Shown: in pieces, positions 1 to 4,990 of the stretch
Position numbering within the stretch: position 1 is the first letter of the stretch
Layout of the letters: the number at the start of each line of letters is the position of its first letter
NCBI GenBank assembly: GCA_937871685.1
Contig: CALMOL010000190.1
Span: forward strand, 7,898 to 14,985
DNA length: 7,088 nucleotides
From: an uncultured Verrucomicrobiota bacterium
GTDB taxonomy: Bacteria > Verrucomicrobiota > Verrucomicrobiia > Chthoniobacterales > SZAS-18
Direction of reading: 5' to 3'
The notes under the pieces: generated by a model
Databases searched by the model: none
The model's input: only the letters and a program-made list of their open reading frames with translations
What the model was told of the DNA's origin: nothing
Made by a program: the position numbers and the translations under genes

Positions 1-80
1 ATGCTCGGTCGCGCGCTCGCGGATCTTGGCGGCGATCGCGCCGGCCCCCTTGGCGGCAAACGCAGCGAAACCGCCCCGCC
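1..80 (-). other. Left edge: possible start of another minus-strand gene
   Basis: Read on the minus strand, one frame is open from the stop of the next gene (about 80) to the window edge. It gives Ala/Gly/Lys-rich text (FAAFAAKGAGAIAAKIRERA) that looks more like protein than the other two frames. It contains no ATG, GTG or TTG here, and none in the nearby overlap with the gene at 81-386, so its start cannot be fixed. By position it could be a third member of the small membrane-protein cluster beside it, but that is a guess from context only. Confidence 0.2.
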
Positions 81-386
81 TTACCGCCCCTCGGGCGGCT
101 GATCGAGCCGGTTGCGAAGCAGGTCGGCCGCCTTGATGAGGCCGAGGAAGAGCAGCGCCGGCCGCACGAGCGTGAAGGCCGTGGAAGTGGCCGCGCCGGT
201 GATCGCCCCGAGGGGCAGGAGATTGACCAGGAAGCCGGCGCCAAACGCGGCGATGACCGCCTTGGTCGGCTCTTGGCGAGCGTATTCGTCGGCCTGCTCG
301 GCCCAGGCCTTTGGCTTGGAAACTTTGTCCTTGTTGGCGGGAGCGGCCGGGGCGTTGCGCTTGGCGGGGGTCTGGGGCGTGTCCAT
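81..386 (-). CDS. Small two-TM membrane protein with ElaB/YqjD-like anchor motif
   Basis: This is a 101-aa protein. Residues 1-30 are a polar, Pro/Ala/Lys-rich and probably disordered tail. Residues 33-55 carry DEYARQEP, then a hydrophobic stretch (AVIAAFGAGFLVNLLPLG). A second hydrophobic segment spans about 66-88 (AFTLVRPALLFLGLIKAADLL). The arrangement of acidic residues, Tyr, Arg-Gln-x-Pro and then a Gly/Ala-rich membrane helix resembles the C-terminal anchor of ElaB/YqjD/DUF883 proteins, which tether to the inner membrane. The same motif closes the divergent gene at 538-1080. The ATG at 386 is chosen because residues upstream of it in the same frame (back to 539) are Arg/Pro-rich, read through the shared promoter gap and look non-coding. 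No clear Shine-Dalgarno sequence precedes it. A role in envelope or stress adaptation is inferred from the motif and the neighbour; no catalytic residues are seen. Confidence 0.75.
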   Translation of the reverse strand: MDTPQTPAKRNAPAAPANKDKVSKPKAWAEQADEYARQEPTKAVIAAFGAGFLVNLLPLGAITGAATSTAFTLVRPALLFLGLIKAADLLRNRLDQPPEGR

Positions 387-537
387 GATACTGCCGCATC
401 GGCCCTGGCTCGGCCGGCGGACGCGGCAATTTGTGGGTTTCCCGCCGCCGATTCCCGTCAAAGCCCGGAGACGGGCATCAGGGGGAGAAAATCCAAATTC
501 CCCCGTCCGCTCCAGCAAGGGCCGGCGAAGCATCGGC
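387..537. promoter_or_regulatory. Divergent intergenic region with nested inverted repeats
   Basis: This 151-bp gap separates two divergently transcribed genes, so it must hold both promoters. Inverted repeats are visible: CCCGTC (454-459) with GACGGG (470-475); the competing short hairpin GCCCG-GAGA-CGGGC (463-476), whose loop fits the GNRA pattern; and GGGGGA (481-486) with TCCCCC (499-504) around an A/T-rich 12-bp centre. On the minus strand TTGACG (461-456) resembles a -35 box, but no convincing -10 lies at the right distance. The repeats could be operator sites or leader RNA hairpins of the plus-strand gene. The sequence alone does not decide between these. Confidence 0.45.
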
Positions 538-1080
538 ATGAACTCCTACTCGATTGACTCCGCCTGGAACCAGGTGAAGGGCAAGTTGCGCCAGCGCTAC
601 GGTCAACTCACCGACGACGATCTCCAGTTCGCCGAGGGCAAGGGCGAGGAGATGCTCGGCCGCGTGCAGCGCAAGCTGGGGCTTGGCGCGGAAGCTTTTC
701 ACTCCATGCTCAACGATATGAGAGACTCCGCCTCCTCCGCCCCGGACGACGCCAACGGCGCGGTCGGCGCCGCCAAAGAAAAGCTCGCCGCCGCCAAGTC
801 CAAGGCCACCGAGGTGGCCGGCAACGTCAAGGACAAGGCCGTCGAGGTCGCCGGCACGGTGAAGGAGAAGGCCGGCGAGGTGGCCACCGCGGTGCGCGAG
901 AAGGTTTCGGCCTTCACCGACGACCTGCGCGAGCAGGCCGGTGAGTCCTACGAGCAAGCCCGCGAGCGCGCCAAGACGCTGCACGGCGACGCCGAGGAAT
1001 ACGTCCGGCAGAAGCCGCGCGAGTCCCTGCTGGTTGCCCTGGCCGCGGGTTTCGTGGTCGGCCTGCTGCTGCGGCGCTGA
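538..1080 (+). CDS. CsbD-domain / LEA-like repeat / ElaB-type anchor fusion protein
   Basis: This 180-aa protein has three parts. Residues about 5-57 are a CsbD-like domain (SIDSAWNQVKGKLRQRYGQL followed by DDDLQFAEGKGEEMLGRVQRKLG), a small helical stress-protein fold. Residues 82-158 divide without gaps into seven 11-residue units, for example KLAAAKSKATE, VAGNVKDKAVE, VAGTVKEKAGE and VATAVREKVSA. The 11-residue period and Lys/Glu/Ala content are like group 3 LEA proteins and apolipoprotein-type amphipathic helices. Residues 154-180 (EYVRQKPRESLLVALAAGF...LLLRR) match the ElaB/YqjD/DUF883 membrane anchor with terminal Arg-Arg. A membrane-tethered, desiccation- or osmotic-stress protein is inferred. 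The ATG at 538 is chosen because the CsbD domain begins just after it, while in-frame sequence upstream lies antisense to the divergent gene. Only a weak GAAG lies upstream. The gene ends 20 bp from a convergent gene. Confidence 0.85.
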   Translation: MNSYSIDSAWNQVKGKLRQRYGQLTDDDLQFAEGKGEEMLGRVQRKLGLGAEAFHSMLNDMRDSASSAPDDANGAVGAAKEKLAAAKSKATEVAGNVKDKAVEVAGTVKEKAGEVATAVREKVSAFTDDLREQAGESYEQARERAKTLHGDAEEYVRQKPRESLLVALAAGFVVGLLLRR

Positions 1081-1099
1081 CGCGGCCTGACCCGCGCCG
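1072..1099. terminator. Possible bidirectional hairpin between convergent genes
   Basis: The 20-bp gap between two convergent stop codons holds CGCGG (1081-1085) and CCGCG (1092-1096) around a 6-nt loop. An alternative pairing is CGGCGC (1072-1077) with GCGCCG (1094-1099). Either could end transcription from both sides. There is no T-tract on either strand, so it is not a classical intrinsic terminator. Confidence 0.3.
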
Positions 1100-1100
1100 A

Positions 1101-1586
1101 TCATTTGCCGGCGAGGTCGATCAGCACGCCCAGATCGATCAAGGCTCCTGCTGCGATCAAGAGGACGCAGAGGGCGAGCTTTGTTTTCGTCCATGGCCAT
1201 GGGGTCTTGGCGGAGACGATGAATTGCGGGTTTTCCGGATCGAGGCGACAGGCGATGCGGCTGCCTTCCGGCAACTCGCGCTCGGCCTTGTCGTCGAGGA
1301 ACGCTTCCTCGCTTTGGGGTTGCCCGCCGTGCTCGTAGCGCAGGCGCGTCCTGGTCGTGAGCGAGGTGTCGCCCTTCGGGTTCGTGCGGCTGGCCGCGCG
1401 CTGGGAATAGACGGTGGCTTCCACGGGAATGCCGGCGGGCCCGAGCGCGCGGCGCAGCGGCGCGTCCCCGCGGCGCGCCTCGCCGAACATGTGCCCGCCG
1501 CCCCACGCCATGCCGGCGCCGATCAGGAAGAGCAGCAGGCGCGGGGAAATCAGCGGCAGGAGGATCTCGAGAAGGCAGCCGAGCAT
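1101..1586 (-). CDS. DUF3592-like membrane protein
   Basis: This 161-aa protein has an N-terminal hydrophobic helix at about 13-34 (ISPRLLLFLIGAGMAWGGG). A soluble domain at about 54-124 follows, then a second hydrophobic segment at about 135-157 (KLALCVLLIAAGALIDLGVL). The middle part has the DUF3592 pattern: a strand with VEATVYSQRA, a polar loop, TRTRLRYEHGGQ, then LPEGSRIACRLDPENPQFIV, equivalent to the family's 'G..v.v.YdP.nP..a.l' end. DUF3592 proteins are uncharacterised membrane proteins. The domain probably faces one side of the membrane between the two helices. The ATG at 1586 is chosen because the hydrophobic helix starts just after it. The frame stays open further upstream, but that part is Arg/Pro-rich and includes the hairpin repeat. 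No Shine-Dalgarno sequence is visible; the bases before the start are C-rich. Confidence 0.65.
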   Translation of the reverse strand: MLGCLLEILLPLISPRLLLFLIGAGMAWGGGHMFGEARRGDAPLRRALGPAGIPVEATVYSQRAASRTNPKGDTSLTTRTRLRYEHGGQPQSEEAFLDDKAERELPEGSRIACRLDPENPQFIVSAKTPWPWTKTKLALCVLLIAAGALIDLGVLIDLAGK

Positions 1587-1883
1587 GGGAGGCGGGGGGA
1601 TTCGCCAGTCTGCGGAAACGGCCCTCGGGGCGGCAAGGCTTTTTTCCAGGTGAACGGCACGCGCCTCCTCGCGCTGGCGGTGGCGCGTGGACGCGTTCAG
1701 AGGCGGTCCTGGTGCAAGAGGAGCCGCCGCCTTTGCTCGGAGCCGTTTGCGCCAGGGCACCGGCGTTTTGGAGTGCGGTGGCGCCAAAGCGGCGTCGCGC
1801 TGACGCTTGCCACCGCACTCCAAAACGCCCCTGGGCCTCCGCAAGCCGCCGCGGGCGAGCGCGACAGGCCGGATCAGAAGCGC
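1587..1883. other. 297-bp gap between two minus-strand genes
   Basis: This gap separates the ABC ATPase stop from the start of the DUF3592-like gene. It contains the long hairpin at 1762-1829. The remaining roughly 175 bp upstream of the DUF3592 gene must include that gene's promoter if the hairpin ends transcription. I could not identify convincing -35 and -10 boxes. A T6 run (plus strand, 1640-1645) is the only notable homopolymer. No credible small gene was found in it. Confidence 0.5.
1762..1829. repeat. Long perfect hairpin, REP-like (21-bp arms)
   Basis: The left arm at 1762-1782 (GGCGTTTTGGAGTGCGGTGG plus C) is the exact reverse complement of 1809-1829. The 26-bp centre folds further (GCGTC at 1792-1796 with GACGC at 1802-1806). 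Outside the arms, CCAGG (1753-1757) and CCTGG (1830-1834) can also pair across a bulge. The arm contains TGGAGTGCGG (1769-1778), which recurs at 4767-4776 in the larger element downstream, so the two appear related. It lies 55 bp past the ABC ATPase stop and could act as its terminator, although no U-tract follows on the minus strand. Its size, self-complementarity and shared core suggest a dispersed REP-type element; no mobilising transposase is in the window. Confidence 0.8.
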
Positions 1884-2807
1884 TTACTCCCGTAGCTTCC
1901 GGCCGGTGAGCTTGAGGAACACATCCTCCAGCGTGGCCGTGCGGATGGAAATGCCGGCGAGCGTCGCGCCCCGTTGCTCGGCCAAGGCGAAGAGGGCGGC
2001 GGTGGTGCGCGCCACGTCGCCGGTGTAGAGCGTGGTCGTGCCGGCCTCCTCGGACCGCTGGAGCTTGGCCACGCCGGGCAGGGCGGCGAAGGCATCGGCT
2101 GGAATTTCGGCCGGCGCGGGGAACTCGATGGCGGCGCGCTGGAAATTGTCGGCGATCAAGCCGGCCGGCGTGCCCTCGGCGATGACCTTGCCGTGATCGA
2201 TGATGACGAGGTGGTCGCAGAGCTTCTCGGCCTCGTCGAGGTAATGCGTGGTGAGGAGCACCGTCTTGCCTTGGTCGCGCAGGCCGGCGATCACGTCCCA
2301 CAGCGCGCGGCGCACCTGCGGGTCGAGGCCGGTGGTGGGCTCGTCGAGGAAGACCACGTCGGGGTCATTCACGAGCGCCACCGCGATGGCGAGGCGCTGC
2401 CGCTGGCCGCCGGAAAGCGTGCCGGAGGCGGCGTCGATCTTTTCCTCGAGGTTCACCGCGGCGACGAGTTGCCCGACCGGCAGCGACCGCTCGAAGAACG
2501 ACGCGAACAGCTCCAGCACCGCGCGCACCGAGAGGTGCGGGAAGAACGAGGAGGACTGGAGCTGCACGCCGATGCGTTCCTTCACGCGGCGCGCCTCGCG
2601 GCGCACGTCGATTCCCAGCACCTCCACGCGGCCCGAGTCCGGCCGGCGGATGCCCTCCAGGATCTCGATCGTGGTGCTCTTGCCCGCCCCGTTCGGCCCG
2701 AGCAAGCCGAACACCGTGCCGCGCCCGGCCACGAAGGACACGCCATCCACCGCGCGCAGCGAGCCGTAGGTCTTCACGAGGTTCTCGACGAGCAGGGCGG
2801 GAGGCAT
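1884..2807 (-). CDS. ABC-2-type transporter ATP-binding protein
   Basis: This is a 307-aa cytoplasmic ATPase subunit of the DrrA/NatA/CcmA type. These proteins hydrolyse ATP to drive a separate six-helix ABC-2 permease exporting drugs, lipids or polysaccharides. All motifs are intact: Walker A GPNGAGKST at 37-45, Q-loop Gln84, signature LSGGQ at 131-135, Walker B VVFLDEP at 151-157, D-loop TGLD at 159-162, and switch His188 in TTH. After the ATPase domain, residues about 224-307 form the DUF4162-like C-terminal extension ending in ISIRTATLEDVFLKLTGRKL, usual in this subfamily. The ATG at 2807 is preferred because the ATPase core begins immediately after it. An earlier in-frame ATG at 2891 would add 28 residues encoded by the inverted repeat. 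No permease gene is adjacent: downstream is a hairpin then a DUF3592-like gene, upstream a divergent gene. The substrate cannot be assigned. Confidence 0.92.
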   Translation of the reverse strand: MPPALLVENLVKTYGSLRAVDGVSFVAGRGTVFGLLGPNGAGKSTTIEILEGIRRPDSGRVEVLGIDVRREARRVKERIGVQLQSSSFFPHLSVRAVLELFASFFERSLPVGQLVAAVNLEEKIDAASGTLSGGQRQRLAIAVALVNDPDVVFLDEPTTGLDPQVRRALWDVIAGLRDQGKTVLLTTHYLDEAEKLCDHLVIIDHGKVIAEGTPAGLIADNFQRAAIEFPAPAEIPADAFAALPGVAKLQRSEEAGTTTLYTGDVARTTAALFALAEQRGATLAGISIRTATLEDVFLKLTGRKLRE

Positions 2808-2811
2808 GGAC

Positions 2812-2922
2812 GGAGTGGATCGTGGATCGTGAATGGTGAATCGTTCAGGGACGCAACGCGCTTCAAGCACAGCGGTGCCCCGGATGACCACGACTCACCA
2901 TTCACGATTCACGATCCACTCC
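2812..2922. repeat. Inverted repeat of 7-bp units spanning a divergent gene start
   Basis: The left arm (2812-2844) and right arm (2890-2922) are reverse complements at 31 of 33 positions, with a 45-bp centre. Each arm is itself made of 7-bp tandem units: TGGATCG (2816-2822), TGGATCG (2823-2829), TGAATGG (2830-2836) and TGAATCG (2837-2843), mirrored in the right arm. It begins 4 bp upstream of the ABC ATPase start and overlaps the first codons of the plus-strand gene at 2884. It could be an operator for both genes, a cruciform-forming element, or a dispersed repeat that landed at the gene border. I favour a dispersed repeat because of its modular build. Confidence 0.8.
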
Positions 2923-3771
2923 CCCTCCGCCTGGCATGCCCGCGCCGAGGCGCACGCGGCGCGGGTGGAGCCGTGGGTCGCGCCGCGGCGGGAACGGCGC
3001 TCGCGCGGGGAGAAGCACCCGGTGGACGACTTCCTGTGGGAATACTACGCCTACCGGCCGGCCACGCTCGCGCGCTGGCACCCGGGCCTCGGCGTGGCGC
3101 TGGAGGATGCGCCCGAGTTCCTCGCGCACCCGCTGTATTCCGCGACGGAGGACGGCGCGGCCTTCGCCGATCCGGCGCGACTGCCGGAGAGGCGGCGCGA
3201 GGGGATCGCGTGGATCGCGGAATTGCTTCGGGCCACGCGGGACCGCGCGCCGCACTTCGGGTGCTTCGGATTGCACGAGTGGGCGATGGTGTATCGGCCC
3301 GCCGACGGGATTCGGCATGCGAGTTGGCCGCTGCGGATGACCGAGGAGGAGCTGGCGAAATTCGTGGAAGCGCAGGGCGTGCGCTGCTCGCACTTCGACG
3401 CGTTCCGATTCTTCACGCCGGCGGCCGCGCCCCTGAATCGCCTCCAGCCCTCGCGCGCCGCCCAGCCGGCGCTGGACCAGCGCGGCTGCCTCCACGTGAA
3501 CATGGACCTCTACAAGTGGGCGCAAAAGCTCGCGCCCTTCGCGCCCTCCGAGCTGGCGGCCGACTGCTTCGCCCTGGCACGCGAGATTCGGGAAACGGAC
3601 ATGCGGGCGTCGCCCTACGACCTCCAAGCGCTCGGCCTGGAGCCGATCTTCCTCGAGAGCGCCGCCGGCCGCGCGGAATACGAGGCGCGCCAGCGCGACT
3701 TCGCCGCGCGCTCGCAGCCCCTGCGGCTTCGCCTGCTGGCGGTGGCCGAGGCGACGCGGCCGGCCGGGTGA
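2884..3771 (+). CDS. Conserved protein of the family often labelled '3-methyladenine DNA glycosylase'
   Basis: This 295-aa protein matches, from memory, a family common in actinobacteria that databases name 3-methyladenine DNA glycosylase. Conserved blocks visible are HPVDDFLWEYYAYRP and RWHPG (45-68), FGCFGLHEWAMVYR (125-138), HFDAFRFFTPAAAPLNRLQP (170-189), and GCLHVNMDLYKWAQKL with FAPSELAADCF then DMRASPYDL (201-247). I see no helix-hairpin-helix-GPD motif of AlkA and nothing like Tag or AAG, so the glycosylase name is doubtful and the function is unknown. Several His, Asp and Cys residues are in conserved blocks (H45, H66, H131, H170, H204), which could suggest metal binding or catalysis. 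The ATG at 2884 is the nearest usable start before the family's first conserved segment (SAWHARAEAHAARVEPW). An earlier in-frame ATG is at 2833. Neither has a good Shine-Dalgarno sequence. Residues about 3-13 are encoded by the inverted repeat and are probably not ancestral. Confidence 0.8.
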   Translation: MTTTHHSRFTIHSPSAWHARAEAHAARVEPWVAPRRERRSRGEKHPVDDFLWEYYAYRPATLARWHPGLGVALEDAPEFLAHPLYSATEDGAAFADPARLPERRREGIAWIAELLRATRDRAPHFGCFGLHEWAMVYRPADGIRHASWPLRMTEEELAKFVEAQGVRCSHFDAFRFFTPAAAPLNRLQPSRAAQPALDQRGCLHVNMDLYKWAQKLAPFAPSELAADCFALAREIRETDMRASPYDLQALGLEPIFLESAAGRAEYEARQRDFAARSQPLRLRLLAVAEATRPAG

Positions 3772-3788
3772 GAAATTTCCTCGCCAAG

Positions 3789-3813
3789 GCAAGGGGCGCT
3801 GGATACCCCTTGC
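3789..3813 (+). promoter_or_regulatory. Perfect 8-bp hairpin in front of the DUF4198 gene
   Basis: GCAAGGGG (3789-3796) and CCCCTTGC (3806-3813) form an exact stem around a 9-nt loop in the 49-bp gap between the two plus-strand genes. The only purine-rich Shine-Dalgarno-like stretch before the next start (AAGGGG) is inside its left arm, 24 bases from the ATG. It ends 7 bases before that ATG. It may affect translation of the downstream gene or mark the end of the upstream message. It has no following T-tract. Confidence 0.45.
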
Positions 3814-3820
3814 GGCCGTG

Positions 3821-4717
3821 ATGGGAATTCAAATCCTGGGCCGGGCGGCCGCGCTCCTCGCCGCGTTGGTTTCCGCGGCGACGGCGGGCGCGCACGACTA
3901 TTGGCTGGAGGAATCGCGCGCCCGCGGGAAGGGCGTGGCGGTCCGCATGAGATTCGGCGAGCACTTCGGCGCCGGCGAGGAGAAGGGCCTGCAACGCCGG
4001 CGCCTCAAGTCGTTCCGGCTTTTCACGCCGAAGGAAGATCTCGATCTGCTGCCCGACACGCGCGAGAACGCCAAGCCGGCCGCCCGCTTCCCCGCCAAGC
4101 AGGCGCGCGGCGGCGCGCTCGTGGCGATGGAGCGCCTGCCGGCGCGCATCACGCTCGATCACGACCGGTTCAACCGCTACCTCGTCCACGAGGGCCTGGA
4201 CGCCATCACGGCGCTGCGCGAGGAGAAGCGCTGGACGCGCCGCGCCGGGCGCGAGGAATACACGCGCCATCTCAAGCTGCTCATCCCGGGCGAAAACGGC
4301 GCGGGCGGCCTCGCCGACCGCGAGGTCGGCCACCGGCTGGAAATCCTGTTCGACGCTGATCCCTGGCGCCTGCCCGCCGGCGGCGAGCTGCCGGTGCGGG
4401 TGAAGTTCGAGCAAGCCCCGCTGGCGAACGCCACGGTGGATTGCCTGCGTCGCGACGCGGACGGCAAGGTCCACCGCGAGCGCCGCAAGACCGACGCGGA
4501 GGGTCGCGCGAGCTTCCCGCTGGGAAACGCGGGCATCCACGTCGTGCGCCTCGTCCACATGCGCTCGCTGGGCGAGAGCGCCGACTTCAAGCAGCCCGAG
4601 TGGGCCAGCGACTGGGCGGCTTACACTTTCCGCGTCGGCCCGGCGGCGCCGAATGAGCAGGCCGAGGCGGAGGAGAGGCCGAAGCCGCGGAAGCGGAAGA
4701 AAGTGGAGGACGATTGA
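3821..4717 (+). CDS. Secreted DUF4198 (NikM-like) protein
   Basis: This is a 298-aa protein. Residues 1-24 are a typical Sec signal peptide with hydrophobic core AAALLAALVSAATAGA and an Ala-Gly-Ala cleavage site, so the mature protein would start His-Asp-Tyr-Trp-Leu. That AHDYWLE start is a hallmark of DUF4198 proteins, periplasmic proteins sometimes annotated as nickel-uptake related. Residues about 145-160 (EEYTRHLKLLIPGE) and the Ig-like beta segment at about 180-250 (PAGGELPVRVKFEQAPL, then DADGKVHRERRKTDAEGRAS and GIHVVRLVHM) fit the family. The last roughly 25 residues are charged and Lys/Arg-rich (ERPKPRKRKKVEDD), probably disordered. The ATG at 3821 is directly preceded by an in-frame GTG at 3818; the ATG is preferred. 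A metal-binding role through the N-terminal His is plausible but unproven. The stop overlaps a possible downstream start (TGATG). Confidence 0.82.
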   Translation: MGIQILGRAAALLAALVSAATAGAHDYWLEESRARGKGVAVRMRFGEHFGAGEEKGLQRRRLKSFRLFTPKEDLDLLPDTRENAKPAARFPAKQARGGALVAMERLPARITLDHDRFNRYLVHEGLDAITALREEKRWTRRAGREEYTRHLKLLIPGENGAGGLADREVGHRLEILFDADPWRLPAGGELPVRVKFEQAPLANATVDCLRRDADGKVHRERRKTDAEGRASFPLGNAGIHVVRLVHMRSLGESADFKQPEWASDWAAYTFRVGPAAPNEQAEAEERPKPRKRKKVEDD

Positions 4718-4806
4718 TGGCCACGCCGACCGCCCGCGCCCCAGGGCAGCTCGCGGCGGGTCTCTATGGAGTGCGGGAGCTTGCTCCCGCTCTCAACCCG
4801 CGCTGA
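4717..4806 (+). pseudogene. Possible 5' remnant of a coupled gene cut by the repeat element
   Basis: An ATG at 4717 overlaps the DUF4198 stop as TGATG and is preceded by GGAGG (4705-4709) with 7-bp spacing, the best ribosome site in the window. This is the usual geometry of translational coupling. The frame reads MATPTARAPGQL and then enters the repeat element at about codon 13. It continues through the left arm (AAGLYGVRELAPALNPR) and stops at 4804-4806. At 29 aa it is unlikely to be a functional protein; it looks like the start of a former third operon gene whose body was lost or displaced when the element inserted. The GGAGG also falls in codons for Val-Glu-Asp of the upstream gene, so chance cannot be excluded. 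Confidence 0.35.
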
Positions 4807-4906
4807 CACCAAGGCGGCGCGCCGAAAACCGATCCGCAGGCCCGGCTCGGAGCGCTTCCGTGCGAAGAGCGGGAGCAAGCTCCCGCCCTCCATAGAGACC
4901 TGCCGC
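4753..4906. mobile_element. MITE/REP-like element with 41-bp terminal inverted repeats
   Basis: Positions 4753-4793 and 4866-4906 are reverse complements with only two mismatches over 41 bp, flanking a 72-bp centre. Each arm also holds its own hairpin: GCGGGAGC-TT-GCTCCCGC (4773-4790) and GCGGGAGC-AA-GCTCCCGC (4869-4886). This is therefore a paired-REP (BIME-like) or MITE-like structure of 154 bp. It has no coding capacity and no transposase. No target-site duplication is evident at the ends. It shares the TGGAGTGCGG core with the hairpin at 1762-1829. As RNA it would fold into one long stem and could stop transcription between the DUF4198 gene and the downstream ribonuclease gene. Mobilisation in trans by a RAYT- or IS-type enzyme elsewhere in the genome is inferred. 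Confidence 0.75.
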
Positions 4907-4990
4907 AACGCCTTCCTTGCATCCGGTTCCTGAAGCCGCGATAGGTGCGCCCCTTTTGCGGGCCGCGCCTTGGAGCAGGCGTTCCATTCA

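Noticed and set aside
1..102. A plus-strand 33-codon frame starting at the first base
   Set aside because: It overlaps the real minus-strand gene end, has no visible upstream sequence to judge its start, and has unremarkable composition.
1620..1650. GC-rich stretch followed by T6, resembling a plus-strand intrinsic terminator
   Set aside because: No plus-strand gene leads into it (the nearest ends at 1080 facing a convergent gene), and the stem before the T-run is only about four pairs.
478..2301. A 607-codon minus-strand open frame
   Set aside because: It runs antisense through the CsbD gene and out of frame through the ABC ATPase, and its translation is Arg/Pro/His-rich text typical of GC-rich shadow frames. 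The genes it overlaps have clear family motifs.
1974..3821. A 615-codon plus-strand open frame
   Set aside because: It lies antisense to the ABC ATPase and out of frame with the gene at 2884, and has no recognisable domain; an absence of stop codons due to high GC explains it.
4917..4945. TTGCAT, 17-bp spacer, GATAGG as a promoter for the ribonuclease gene
   Set aside because: Only about three of six bases match at each box, which is expected by chance, though the spacing is right and a promoter here is likely.
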